Shown piece after piece: positions 1 to 8,016 of a DNA stretch of 64,000 bases (positions are counted from its first letter, which is position 1; the number at the start of each line of letters is the position of its first letter). The position numbers and the translations under genes are program-made. Origin of the DNA: Massilia antarctica (GTDB lineage Bacteria; Pseudomonadota; Gammaproteobacteria; Burkholderiales; Burkholderiaceae_D); NCBI RefSeq assembly GCF_015689335.1, contig NZ_CP065053.1:1922001-1986000 (forward strand). Direction: 5' to 3'. A model generated the notes under the pieces. The model saw only the letters and a program-made list of their open reading frames with translations, did no database searches and had not been told where the DNA came from.

Positions 1-267
1 CACACACCAAAACCATCCCCAACATCCACGCCCCTCCAGGGGCCACAGCGCAAAGCCGTCCTGCGGGTCCAGGTCTTGATGGCTGAACACGACATCCGTT
101 TCGTCACCGAACTGTGGAAACGCCTGACGGCCATGGGCGTGGAGATTTCGCACTCCCAGCTCACGCGCGTGGTCAACAACAGCACCAAGTCCCTGAACAT
201 CGATTTGCTCGAGGGATTGGCCAGCCTGTTCGACTGCCCGGTGTCGGCGCTGTTCAAGGACGGCTAA
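1..267 (+). CDS. Small Cro/C1-type helix-turn-helix regulator, probably 5'-partial
   Basis: The reading frame ending in TAA at 265-267 stays open back to the window edge. A local TTG/ATG pair lies at 76-81, so the real start may be there, slightly upstream, or outside the window. The readable part (about 62 residues) has the layout of a Cro/C1-type DNA-binding domain: a helix around residues VTELWKRLTAMG, a recognition-type segment ISHSQLTRVV, and the closing pattern LEGLASLFDCPVSALFKDG common in XRE-family regulators of plasmids and toxin-antitoxin loci. It converges on the toxin-like gene that follows. No target can be named. The HTH assignment is moderately sure; the start is not. Confidence 0.55.
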   Translation, partial: HTPKPSPTSTPLQGPQRKAVLRVQVLMAEHDIRFVTELWKRLTAMGVEISHSQLTRVVNNSTKSLNIDLLEGLASLFDCPVSALFKDG

Positions 268-281
268 GCTGCAAAACGGAA

Positions 282-704
282 CTACGGGACAATTCCCTGA
301 GCGTGGAATTGCTCGGCCATCTCATCCCATTTCTTGCGTAGATCCGCATTCGACTTGTGCCAAATTGCATGCCCGCCGGGATCGTCGATGATGGCGAGAA
401 GAAGAAAACCGTAAGCTGGGCCACCGTCGACGTAGAAAAGGTAACGATCGCTCTTGTTGCCACGCTTTTTGCGAAAATTTTCCTTCCAGCGAGCCGCTTC
501 GGCGGTCCCCAGCGGAACCATGTGCACATGGCTAAGGATTGCGGAACCTTCATTCAAGCCGTTGCGCCCGAATACAGCAGTCTCCGGATCGATGCCCGGC
601 ATGGCTTTCCACTGATCGAAATCGGCGATCAACTGGGCTACATTCAAATTATTTGCTGCGAATTGGGTGTGGATGAAGCTGGACGCTTGCGTCGGCTTAG
701 CCAC
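282..704 (-). CDS. YafO-family toxin (type II toxin-antitoxin, putative mRNA interferase)
   Basis: This 140-residue protein resembles the YafO family, ribosome-dependent mRNA interferases. It has an early segment FGRNGL (YafO has FGRDAL), a central HVHMVPLG, a block DRYLFYVDGG followed by the hydrophobic strand FLLLAIIDDP, and a C-terminal helix with KWDEMAEQFH, in the same order as E. coli YafO. The start used is GTG at 702-704; no ATG lies near it, and ATT or CTG starts a few codons upstream would overlap the preceding gene. It lies 11 bp downstream of a small basic ORF on the same strand, the usual antitoxin-first layout. The family call rests on motif order, not an alignment. Confidence 0.6.
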   Translation of the reverse strand: MAKPTQASSFIHTQFAANNLNVAQLIADFDQWKAMPGIDPETAVFGRNGLNEGSAILSHVHMVPLGTAEAARWKENFRKKRGNKSDRYLFYVDGGPAYGFLLLAIIDDPGGHAIWHKSNADLRKKWDEMAEQFHAQGIVP

Positions 705-715
705 AATGGACGGTG

Positions 716-961
716 TCAGCTGCGGGTACGTTTGGACTTCGGCGCAGACGGTTCTCCGAGAAACTGGCGGCGAGCATCAGCGACGGAAAAACCGTTCGTG
801 GATGTCAAGGCGCCATAAAGCGTCGTCTGCTCCACAGTCAGCTCTTCAACAACCGCCGGTGGCGCGTTTGCCTTGGATGGTCTGGGTCGTCCAGTGCCAA
901 CAACCGGAGCGGGTTTTTTTTTCAGTTCAGGCATGATTTTTTTGCACTTACCAGTTGACAT
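716..961 (-). CDS. Small basic protein, candidate antitoxin of the YafO-like toxin
   Basis: This 81-residue ORF (or 72 residues from an internal ATG at 932-934) lies directly upstream of the YafO-like gene on the same strand. It is rich in Lys, Pro and Arg at both ends, with a short central helix-prone stretch VVEELTVEQTTLYGAL and a C-terminal FSVADARRQFLG. I see no RelB/Phd (YafN) fold motif, so it is not the standard YafO partner. The antitoxin role is inferred only from order, spacing and size. No strong ribosome binding site is visible at either start. Confidence 0.42.
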   Translation of the reverse strand: MSTGKCKKIMPELKKKPAPVVGTGRPRPSKANAPPAVVEELTVEQTTLYGALTSTNGFSVADARRQFLGEPSAPKSKRTRS

Positions 962-1119
962 AATTTACCACGTTCCCCCGTATCGATCCAATTCCCGGTC
1001 CAAGCGGAGCCTTGATTTGGCTCAATTCACTTCGTAATCCGGTCTGATCTTGCCCGGCGTGCAAAGGCCGATGGCGGCAACGGACGTCGTTAACATGACC
1101 GCTGCCGCCCTTCCCATGA

Positions 1120-2964
1120 TTACGGCGCGTAAGTCGCCTTGACGCTCAGGGTGTTGTAAGTCGCGTAGGCATACACGCCCACGTAGTAGCGGCCCGCCGC
1201 CGGGGCATTGATCGAACAGTTTTCCACGCTGCTCGGTCCGTCCGACTTGCAGTTGTAGCTCGCCGTGGTCGGGGTACCGCCCAGTTTGACGAACATGTCG
1301 GCGTCGCCGTTGCCGCCGTTGAGAGCGAACGCGACCTGGGTTTTACCCGCCGGAACGTCAATCGTGAAGTACTTCCAGCTGCCCGTGGCCGCGCCCTGGC
1401 CGGTCAGGGCCACGCCGTTGCTCAGCACAGGATAGCCACCGCCCGCGCCGCTCAGGGTCCCCTTCATCGCGTACCAGCCCAGCGAGGAATAGTTCGAGAA
1501 GCCGTTGGCCGGCGTGCCCTCGGCGCCGCCGCGCACCACCAGGCGGTAGCTGCCGGCCGGCAGCGACAGATTGACGAACTCGGCCGAGCGGTTGACCGCC
1601 AGGTTGCTGTGCGCAACCACCGCGCCGGCCGCGTTGTAGATGGTGGCGTCCACATCGAGCATGCGCAGGTATTCGAGCGGGTCGACGCGCAGGTTCAGGG
1701 TGCTGATGCCGGTCGTCGTGAACGTAAACGTATCGGTATCGGTATTGCGCTCGATCTGGCCGAAGTTGCGGGTCGGGTCGATGGCGCCTCCCGTGCCGAA
1801 GGCCAGCGCGCGCGTGTCCGGGATATCGTCGGCCATGTACGGCACCGCCTCGTTCACGTTCATGATGCGCAGGTCATCCTCGCCATTGTTGGCCGTGTTG
1901 TACTCGCCGCGGCTCCACGTGAACAGCTGGTTGGCCCAGCCGCCGCCCATCCAGTAGTTGCCCATGATCGGCCCCCACTGGTAAGCCGCGATGCCCTCGA
2001 AATACTCGCCGCCGCTGCCGCCGCCGTCGTGGCTCATGCCCATCTGGTGCCCGACTTCGTGGGCGCCGGTCATGCCGATGCCGTAGCCGTAGTCGAACCC
2101 GGAGGCTGGATTGCGGTACAGGGTGCCGGCGGCGGTGGTGCCGAAGGCGCGCAGCGGGGCGAACGAGCGGCCGTCCTGGTTGACGAAGTTGATGATGCCG
2201 GTGCGCAGCACGTTGGCCGTGCGCGCGGCGTCGTACACCGCGCGGTTGGTGGTCACGTTCAGGTTGAGCATCGAATACTGGTCGGCGATCGATTGCCAGG
2301 CGCGGTACATGTTTTCCTTGGTCACGCCGTTGAGCGGGGTGCTGCCGCTCATCACGGCCGTGGTGTTGAGGTAAAACACGTACGGGCTGCCCGGTTTGCT
2401 CTGCAACTGGGTCACGTCCTGATTCTGGTACGGGCCGATATGGGGCGCCTGGCGCAGCGCCATCGGGCTGTACACCGGATGCGCCGCCGCCAGCGCCATC
2501 ATCGCGGTGCTGCGCTTGTCACGGAATTCGGGATCGAAGTCGGGCACGATCTTGGTGATCGGCACTTCCGTCAGCCAGACCTTGCCGGCGCTGTCGGTGG
2601 TGTATTCGTAAGCCTTGCGCGTGTCGTACTTGAGCAGGTAGCCGTACACGGCCTTCTTGTTCCCTTTGAGCACGAACACCGAATCGGGTGTGTCGACCGC
2701 GGTACCCGTGATGGATACCACGCCATTTTTGTTGGCGTAGTCGCGGATGTGGGCGGCCACGGTGTTGGCGCCGACCGATTGCACTTGCATGGTGCGGCCG
2801 TTGGCGTGTTGCGCAGCAAAGCCGCTCAGCACCGAATCGACGCTGCCGATCTCGATGCCGGGGGCGGGACGAACCGCTTGCGCGCTGGCGATGTCGGTTT
2901 GGGCGGTGGCGCCGGCAGCGTAGGCCGCGGCCATGAGCAGGAACAGGGTATGCTTGGATTTCAT
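1120..2964 (-). CDS. Secreted reprolysin-like zinc metalloprotease with C-terminal pre-peptidase (PPC) domain
   Basis: This 614-residue exported endopeptidase starts with a Sec signal peptide (MKSKHTLFLLMAAAYAAGATA). A pro-region follows to about residue 150, then a catalytic domain with the zinc signature HEVGHQMGMSH: His302, Glu303, His306, Gly309 and His312, the HExxHxxGxxH pattern of metzincins. Residues about 400-500 form a beta-rich domain. The last 100 residues (GVALTG, then YFTIDVPAG, DADMFVKLG and GRYYVGVYA) are a typical bacterial PPC domain, often removed on maturation. A GGAG ribosome site lies 6 bases before the ATG. It stands alone, with no link to the polysaccharide genes visible. 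The family call is firm; the substrate is unknown. Confidence 0.9.
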   Translation of the reverse strand: MKSKHTLFLLMAAAYAAGATAQTDIASAQAVRPAPGIEIGSVDSVLSGFAAQHANGRTMQVQSVGANTVAAHIRDYANKNGVVSITGTAVDTPDSVFVLKGNKKAVYGYLLKYDTRKAYEYTTDSAGKVWLTEVPITKIVPDFDPEFRDKRSTAMMALAAAHPVYSPMALRQAPHIGPYQNQDVTQLQSKPGSPYVFYLNTTAVMSGSTPLNGVTKENMYRAWQSIADQYSMLNLNVTTNRAVYDAARTANVLRTGIINFVNQDGRSFAPLRAFGTTAAGTLYRNPASGFDYGYGIGMTGAHEVGHQMGMSHDGGGSGGEYFEGIAAYQWGPIMGNYWMGGGWANQLFTWSRGEYNTANNGEDDLRIMNVNEAVPYMADDIPDTRALAFGTGGAIDPTRNFGQIERNTDTDTFTFTTTGISTLNLRVDPLEYLRMLDVDATIYNAAGAVVAHSNLAVNRSAEFVNLSLPAGSYRLVVRGGAEGTPANGFSNYSSLGWYAMKGTLSGAGGGYPVLSNGVALTGQGAATGSWKYFTIDVPAGKTQVAFALNGGNGDADMFVKLGGTPTTASYNCKSDGPSSVENCSINAPAAGRYYVGVYAYATYNTLSVKATYAP

Positions 2965-3265
2965 TCAGTCTCCGGATTCATCGTTTTTTATCGATCTTTA
3001 CTTCCCGCCCAGGCTGGCGGTGAAGTTGTCGGCGAGTTATCAATTCCGACGACAGAACGTTACCATATGAACAAGATTCTGTATGTGTCCAATCGGCACA
3101 TTTTCTTCGGGGCCGGACGGGCGGCCTTTCACTCTTCGCGGCCAAATCTTCTTGATGTAAATACTGAAATTTCCGCCTATTCCGGCACAAAGAGCCTTTT
3201 ACTTCCACACTTATTCGGCGGAGGGGCTGTATTTCCGTCTGTTTCCATGCGAAACGGGTAGTCCC
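2965..3265. other. Intergenic region between divergent metalloprotease and toxin-antitoxin genes
   Basis: About 300 bases with lower GC than the flanking genes, between two divergent transcription units. It holds the metalloprotease leader, with a GGAG ribosome site just upstream of 2964. Short reading frames here lack family features and good ribosome sites. No RNA gene or repeat was recognised. Confidence 0.4.
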
Positions 3266-3298
3266 GTTTGCCAGGCTGCCTGCTGACGACTGGCAAAC
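3266..3298. promoter_or_regulatory. Perfect 9-bp inverted repeat at the likely vapBC promoter (candidate operator)
   Basis: GTTTGCCAG (3266-3274) and CTGGCAAAC (3290-3298) form a perfect dyad with a 15-base spacer. A possible sigma-70 promoter overlaps or abuts it: CTGACG at 3283-3288 and TACACT at 3306-3311, 17 bases apart. The antitoxin ATG follows at 3343. A dyad over the promoter is what autoregulating VapBC-type modules have. The repeat is seen; the operator role is inferred. Confidence 0.42.
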
Positions 3299-3342
3299 GA
3301 TGATATACACTACTTAACATTGAACAACTTTCGAGGCGCACC

Positions 3343-3540
3343 ATGGGCCGCAATCCGAACGACGTCGCGGTAACCCATGTTCCAGGCGTCATTGCCGATG
3401 AAACGGGCAGGGGCGCGCGCGCGGCCAGCGCGGTTCCGGAACGGCCCCAGGCGCCGCAGCCGAGCGCTTTCGGCATCTGGAAAAAGCGTATTCCCGAAGA
3501 TGGCGTCAGTTACCAGCACAGGTTGCGCGACGAATGGTAA
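3343..3540 (+). CDS. Antitoxin of VapBC-like module
   Basis: This 65-residue ORF has GAGG 6 bases before its ATG and overlaps the next gene by 7 bases (ATGGTAA), so translation is coupled. I see no AbrB or ribbon-helix-helix domain. The N-terminal half is rich in Pro, Ala and Arg. The C-terminal AFGIWKKR, then YQHRLRDEW, resembles the toxin-wrapping tails of VapB/Phd antitoxins, which often carry an AFGxWKDR-like motif. The antitoxin role follows from that tail and from the PIN toxin next door. DNA binding by this protein cannot be shown from sequence. Confidence 0.62.
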   Translation: MGRNPNDVAVTHVPGVIADETGRGARAASAVPERPQAPQPSAFGIWKKRIPEDGVSYQHRLRDEW

Positions 3541-3920
3541 AGGCGCTGTTCGATACCAATATCCTGATCGACTATCTGAATGGCATCGCGGAAGCGGAAC
3601 TGGCCTGTGATCACTATGTCGACAAGGCCATCAGCGTGGTGACGTGGATGGAAATCATGGAAGGCGTGTCCGAGGACGAGGACGAACGGCTGCTGGTCGA
3701 AGCCTTCCTGGCCCAGTTCGAGCTGGTGCCGATCGACCACAAGGTGGCGCTGGAAGCGTCGCGCGTGCGCGAGACGCACGCCATGCGCCTGCCGGACGCG
3801 GTGATCCAGGCCACCGCCAACCTCTCCGGGCGCGTGCTGATCACGCGCGACACCCGCGATTTCGTGCCAGGCGACACGGTCCTGGTGCCCTACACCCTCC
3901 CTCCCGGCGACGACGCCTAG
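3534..3920 (+). CDS. vapC: VapC-like PIN-domain ribonuclease toxin
   Basis: This 128-residue protein is a full-length PIN domain. The acidic metal-binding residues of the family are in place: Asp7 in LFDTNILIDYL, Glu40 in TWMEIMEG, Asp88 in RLPDAVIQATA, and Asp106/Asp109 in TRDTRDF. VapC toxins are Mg2+-dependent RNases that usually cleave tRNA or rRNA; the target here is unknown. It overlaps its antitoxin by 7 bases, which keeps toxin synthesis tied to antitoxin translation. The toxin looks intact. Confidence 0.9.
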   Translation: MVKALFDTNILIDYLNGIAEAELACDHYVDKAISVVTWMEIMEGVSEDEDERLLVEAFLAQFELVPIDHKVALEASRVRETHAMRLPDAVIQATANLSGRVLITRDTRDFVPGDTVLVPYTLPPGDDA

Positions 3921-4079
3921 CTGGCCCCGTCCGCGTCCGCGGGCGGCTGCCTGCCGGGGCGCTATTCTTCTCGTTCTCCCGAGAAATCGATATAGAATAT
4001 TAGACGTCCCAGACCGGCCAGCCAGGCCGGCGCACGGTCATTTAGCCAATCATTTCACGTCGCACACGATAGGGAAGTC

Positions 4080-6848
4080 ATGTCAGTTACCAGAACCAAG
4101 ACGCACGCCGGCGCCGCCGTGGTGTCCGCACTATTACTGCTGGGCGCCGTCGGCGCTTGCGGCAAGACTGAAACGTCGGCGTCGCTGGTGGCCGATGCCA
4201 AGCAGTTCATTCAGAAAGGTGACAGCAAGGCGGCCGTGATCCAGCTGAAAAATGCGCTCGTGAAAAATCCATCGGACACGGACGCCCGCCTGACCCTGGG
4301 CCTGTTGTATCTCGACACGGGCGACGCCGTCTCGGCCGACAAGGAATTGCGCAAGGCCCTGGAGCTGGGTGTGCCCAAGGACAAGGTCGTCCCCGCGCTG
4401 GCGAGTGCCCTGATGCAGCAGCAGCAATACCAGAAAGTGCTCGACCTGAGCGCCGATACTGGCAGCGACGCCGACATGCTGGCCCTGCGCGCCGACGCCA
4501 ACGCCGGCCTCGGCCGCGCCGACCAGGCCAGCGACTTGTACGCCCAGGCCCTGGCCTTAAAGCCTGGCCATGTGGCCGCGCTGATCGGCTCGGCCCGCCA
4601 AGCCCTGGCGCGCAAGGACCTGGAGCAAGCCAACCGCCTGGCCGAACAGGTCGTCGCCAGCAACCCGGCCGATGCCAGCGCCTGGATGTTCAAGGGCGAC
4701 ATGCTGCGCGCCCAGGCCAAGGCCGGGCCGGCCCTGGCCGCCTATGACCAGGTCTTGAAGCTCAAGCCGAACCACCGCTCGGCCCACGTCGAGCGCGCCT
4801 TCGTCGAGATCGCGGAAGGCAAGTTCGATGCCGCCAAAGCCGACCTCGAAGCGGCCCGCAAGCTCACCCCCAACGCGCTGATGGTGGCTTACGCCCAGGC
4901 CCTGCTCGACTTCACCCAGGGCAAGCACGCGGCCGCCAAGGATGCGCTGCAAAAAATCCTGCGCGTGGCGCCCGACCACATGCCGAGCGTGCTGATGGCC
5001 GGCGCGGTCGAGCATGCGCTCGGCTCGATGCCGCAAGCCGAACAGCACCTGCGCAAATACCTGGCCGCCATGCCCGAGCACCGTTACGCGCGCAAGCTGA
5101 TGGTGAGCACCCTGCTGAAAATGGGCCAGACCACGGAAGCGCTGACCCAGCTCACGCCGATGCTCGAGTCCGGCAAGGATGACGTGCAATTGCTGGCGCT
5201 GGCCGGCGAGGCTTACATGCAGGCGCACGACTACGGCAAGGCCACCGCCTACTTCGAGCAGGCCAGCACCCTGGCGCCGAACGCGGCCGGGCTGCGCACG
5301 TCGCTGGCGCTGGGCAAGCTGGCCACCGGCGACGATGCGCGCGCGGTCAGCGAACTCGAACAGTCGACCAAGCTCGATGCCAAGTCGCCCAAGGCGGCGG
5401 TCCTGCTGGTGATGACCGAACTGCGCATGAAGCGCTACGACAAGGCCTTGGCCGCGGCCAAGGCGCTGGAAACGGCCCAGCCGGCCGACCCGATGGTGCA
5501 GAACCTCAAGGGCGGCGTGTACCTGGGCATGAATGACCTGGCCAACGCCCGCGCCAGCTTCGACAAGGCGCTGGCGCTCAAGGCCGACTATTTCCCGGCC
5601 GCCGCCAATCTGGCGCAACTGGCCCTGCGCGAGAAAAAGCCCGAGCTGGCGAAACAGCAGCTGGTCGGTTTCTTGGAAAAGGACAAGAAGAATGTCGAAG
5701 CCTATTACGCCCTGACCAAGCTGGCCCTGGCGCAAGGCCACAACGAGGAAGCGAACCAGTGGCTGGAAAAGGCCAGCAGCGAGAATCCCGAAGCGATCGG
5801 CCCGGCCCGCACCCTGGGCGCGCACTACCTGGCGATCGGCCAGAAGCAAAAGGCGCTGACCCTGGCGCGCAAGTTCCAGGTGGCCAATCCGAAAAACCTC
5901 GACTTGCTCGACTTGCTGGGCCAGGCCCAGATCGCCAATGACGACCTGGCGGGCGCGCTCGATACCTACGGCAAGCTGGCCGGCGCGGCGCCGAAATCGG
6001 CGATGGCGCATTTCCGCCTGGCGACCGTGCACGCGCAGATGAAGAATCTGAGCGCCGCCGCGGACGACCTCAAAAAGGCGCTGGCCCTGCAGCCGGACCT
6101 GGTCGATGCCCAGGTGGCCCAGGCCGAACTGGCCGCGCGCGCCGGCAAGCTCGACGACGCGCTGGGCATCGCGCGCCAGATCCAGAAACAGCGTCCGAAG
6201 GAAGCGCTCGGCTACCAGCTGGAAGGCAATCTGACGATGGCGCAGGGCAAGCCCGCGCAAGCGCTGGCATCGTTCGAGAAAGCCTTCGCGCTGGCGCCGT
6301 CGAGCGCCAACCTGATCAAGCTGCACGCGGCCATGCGCGCATCCGGCAAGGCCAGGGAAGCCGATGCGCGCCTGGCCAAGGCGCTGGCCGAGCACCCGAA
6401 CGATCCGACCCTGGTCCTGTACGTGGCCGAGAACGACCTGGCCGGCAAGCGTTACAAGGCAGCCATCGCCGGACTGGAAGCGGTGCTCAAGGACGCGCCG
6501 GCGCATGTGGCGGCGCTGAACAACCTGGCTTGGGCCTACCAGCAGGAAAAAGACCCGCGCGCCCTGAAAACCGCCGAAAAGGCCTTCGAACTGGGCGGCA
6601 ACAGCGCGGCCGTCACCGATACCCTCGGCTGGATGCTGGTCGAGCAGGGCGACACCAAGCGCGGCCTCACCTTGCTGCAAAAAGCGGTCGCGCTGGCGCC
6701 GGAAGCGGCCGACATCCGCTTCCACCTGGCGGCGGGACTGGCGAAAACGGGCGACAAGGCTGGTGCCAAACGCGAACTTGAGCGGGTACTGGCCAGCAAG
6801 AACTTCGCGCAGATGGAAGAGGCAAAAGCGCTGGCAAAGACGCTCTAA
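4080..6848 (+). CDS. prsT: XrtA/PEP-CTERM system TPR-repeat lipoprotein PrsT (copy 1)
   Basis: This 922-residue protein has a lipoprotein signal ending in the lipobox VGAC with Cys27, so it is predicted to be anchored in an envelope membrane. The rest is almost wholly tetratricopeptide repeats (about twenty units; recurring A-x-A-x-x-D-L-x-x-A-L-x-L-x-P). Length, lipobox and the opening SLVADAKQFIQKGDSKAAVIQ fit PrsT, a fixed member of exosortase A loci and a presumed scaffold for polymer or PEP-CTERM protein handling. GGGAAG lies just before the ATG. A strong terminator follows the gene. A second copy starts at 8017. The family call is firm; the molecular role is not known. Confidence 0.92.
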   Translation: MSVTRTKTHAGAAVVSALLLLGAVGACGKTETSASLVADAKQFIQKGDSKAAVIQLKNALVKNPSDTDARLTLGLLYLDTGDAVSADKELRKALELGVPKDKVVPALASALMQQQQYQKVLDLSADTGSDADMLALRADANAGLGRADQASDLYAQALALKPGHVAALIGSARQALARKDLEQANRLAEQVVASNPADASAWMFKGDMLRAQAKAGPALAAYDQVLKLKPNHRSAHVERAFVEIAEGKFDAAKADLEAARKLTPNALMVAYAQALLDFTQGKHAAAKDALQKILRVAPDHMPSVLMAGAVEHALGSMPQAEQHLRKYLAAMPEHRYARKLMVSTLLKMGQTTEALTQLTPMLESGKDDVQLLALAGEAYMQAHDYGKATAYFEQASTLAPNAAGLRTSLALGKLATGDDARAVSELEQSTKLDAKSPKAAVLLVMTELRMKRYDKALAAAKALETAQPADPMVQNLKGGVYLGMNDLANARASFDKALALKADYFPAAANLAQLALREKKPELAKQQLVGFLEKDKKNVEAYYALTKLALAQGHNEEANQWLEKASSENPEAIGPARTLGAHYLAIGQKQKALTLARKFQVANPKNLDLLDLLGQAQIANDDLAGALDTYGKLAGAAPKSAMAHFRLATVHAQMKNLSAAADDLKKALALQPDLVDAQVAQAELAARAGKLDDALGIARQIQKQRPKEALGYQLEGNLTMAQGKPAQALASFEKAFALAPSSANLIKLHAAMRASGKAREADARLAKALAEHPNDPTLVLYVAENDLAGKRYKAAIAGLEAVLKDAPAHVAALNNLAWAYQQEKDPRALKTAEKAFELGGNSAAVTDTLGWMLVEQGDTKRGLTLLQKAVALAPEAADIRFHLAAGLAKTGDKAGAKRELERVLASKNFAQMEEAKALAKTL

Positions 6849-6904
6849 GGCGAGCGGCGCCGCTTGGGCGGGGCGCGTTGCGCAAGGCGCGCGCCGAACA
6901 CGAC

Positions 6905-6950
6905 AAACCGTCATTGCTGCCATGGGCAGGGATGGCGGTTTTGCTTTTTT
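6905..6950 (+). terminator. Rho-independent terminator after prsT copy 1
   Basis: AAACCGTCAT (from 6905) pairs with ATGGCGGTTT (to 6941) with one G-U type mismatch. An inner stem CTGCC/GGCAG closes an ATG loop, and a T6 run follows at 6945-6950. It lies about 60 bases after the prsT stop, so the N-acyl amino acid synthase gene at 7147 probably has its own promoter in the AT-rich 7040-7146 stretch. Confidence 0.75.
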
Positions 6951-7146
6951 GGGAAAGGGAATGGTCGCGCAACGTGTTAAGTCAGCAGCACGGCCGCGCA
7001 TGCCCGCGGCCATCTTGGCGCTGTTGCATATTTGCGAACAAAAATTTTAATTGTCTCCCTGCATGTTGCCGACAATGTTAGGATAGCTCAGTTAGCAATA
7101 TGTTACTGAATTGGCAGCTTGGACAATATCTTCGGGATCATAGTCG

Positions 7147-7911
7147 ATGGATCAGGTTCTTAATATCGTTGAAACAACTCGTTTCAATTTTCCCGCGCCG
7201 GATGTTGGCGACCTGGGCAGTCACTGTGTTTTTGTGGAAGATTATTCTGATAACATCTCCGAGATGACGATCAACACACGAAGTTTCGGGATTCGCGTTG
7301 CCGACACCGAGGAAGGGCGTAACCGCGCCAGTATGCTCATCAACAAGATGTATGCCTGGCGCGGCTATGCCGGTACCCATCGCCTTGAAGACAATCCGAA
7401 CCAGATCACCCTGTCGGCCTTCGACGGGGGCGAAGTCATCGGCACCGTCACCCTGGGGGTCGATTCCCCGGTCGGCATCCTGGCCGACGAAGTCTTCAAG
7501 GACCATATCGACGTCTTCCGCGCGCGCGGCGCCAAGGTATGCGAGATCAGCAAACTGGCGTTCGACCCCACGGTGCGCTCCAAGTTCGCCCTGGGTTCCC
7601 TGTTTCATATCCTGTACATCTACGCACACCATATTTACCAGTGCACGGATGCATTTATCGAGATCAATCCGCGTCACCGGCGCTATTATGAACACATGCT
7701 CGGTTTTCGCACCCAGAGCGGGGTGAGGATCAATCCACGCGTCGACGCACCGGCCCATTTGCTCTGGCTCAGCCTCGATTTCATGGGCGCCGAGATCGAG
7801 CGCCTGGGCGGCGTGCACGACGACGCGGGTACCGAACGCTCGCTCTACCCCTATTTTTTCTCGAAGCGCGAGGAAGCCGGCATCGCCGACCGTCTGCTGT
7901 CGATCGGCTAG
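7147..7911 (+). CDS. PEP-CTERM/exosortase-associated N-acyl amino acid synthase (FeeM-like), copy 1
   Basis: This 254-residue GNAT-fold enzyme belongs to the exosortase-associated acyltransferase family related to FeeM and, more distantly, to acyl-homoserine lactone synthases. Such enzymes join a fatty acyl group from acyl-ACP to an amino acid. Family features seen: RSFGIRVADTEEGRNRAS near residues 45-62, the motif NQITLSAFDGGEVIGTVTLG, EISKLAFDP, INPRHRRYYEHMLGF, and the closing GTERSLYPYFFSKREEAGI. It sits between two prsT copies, with a terminator upstream, so it is probably transcribed on its own. The acyl chain and the amino acid cannot be read from sequence. Confidence 0.87.
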   Translation: MDQVLNIVETTRFNFPAPDVGDLGSHCVFVEDYSDNISEMTINTRSFGIRVADTEEGRNRASMLINKMYAWRGYAGTHRLEDNPNQITLSAFDGGEVIGTVTLGVDSPVGILADEVFKDHIDVFRARGAKVCEISKLAFDPTVRSKFALGSLFHILYIYAHHIYQCTDAFIEINPRHRRYYEHMLGFRTQSGVRINPRVDAPAHLLWLSLDFMGAEIERLGGVHDDAGTERSLYPYFFSKREEAGIADRLLSIG

Positions 7912-7970
7912 ACGGCGCTTGCCAGCGCCAGGCCGCAGCGGCCTGCCCGCGGCGCTTCATTCACGCAATT

Positions 7971-7998
7971 GGCGGCAAGCGTGACCACGCTTGCCGCC
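7971..7998 (+). other. Perfect 12-bp hairpin just upstream of the prsT copy 2 ribosome site
   Basis: GGCGGCAAGCGT (7971-7982) and ACGCTTGCCGCC (7987-7998) are perfect complements around a GACC loop. No T-run follows. The prsT ribosome site AGGA begins near 8008 and the ATG is at 8017. A shorter stem GGCCGC-A-GCGGCC lies at 7931-7943. Possible roles are an mRNA processing or stability element, or a weak terminator that lowers expression of the second prsT. Confidence 0.5.
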
Positions 7999-8016
7999 TG
8001 TAACAACAGGATCGTC

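Noticed and set aside
1609..3261. 550-residue plus-strand frame opposite the metalloprotease
   Set aside because: It lies almost wholly antisense to a clear metalloprotease with signal peptide and HExxH motif, and its translation is Val/Arg/Gly/His-rich without any family motif.
4557..7013. 818-residue open frame on the minus strand opposite prsT copy 1 (and a similar one at 8020-9270 and 9355-10392 opposite copy 2)
   Set aside because: These are shadows of the GC-rich, Ala/Leu/Lys-rich repeats: no domain, no ribosome site, and Arg/Gln/Gly-rich composition typical of reversed codon bias.
7010..7040. TTGGCGCTGTTGCA upstream of the first synthase as a sigma-54 promoter
   Set aside because: The GG and GC pairs are 9 bases apart rather than 12, which RpoN promoters do not tolerate.
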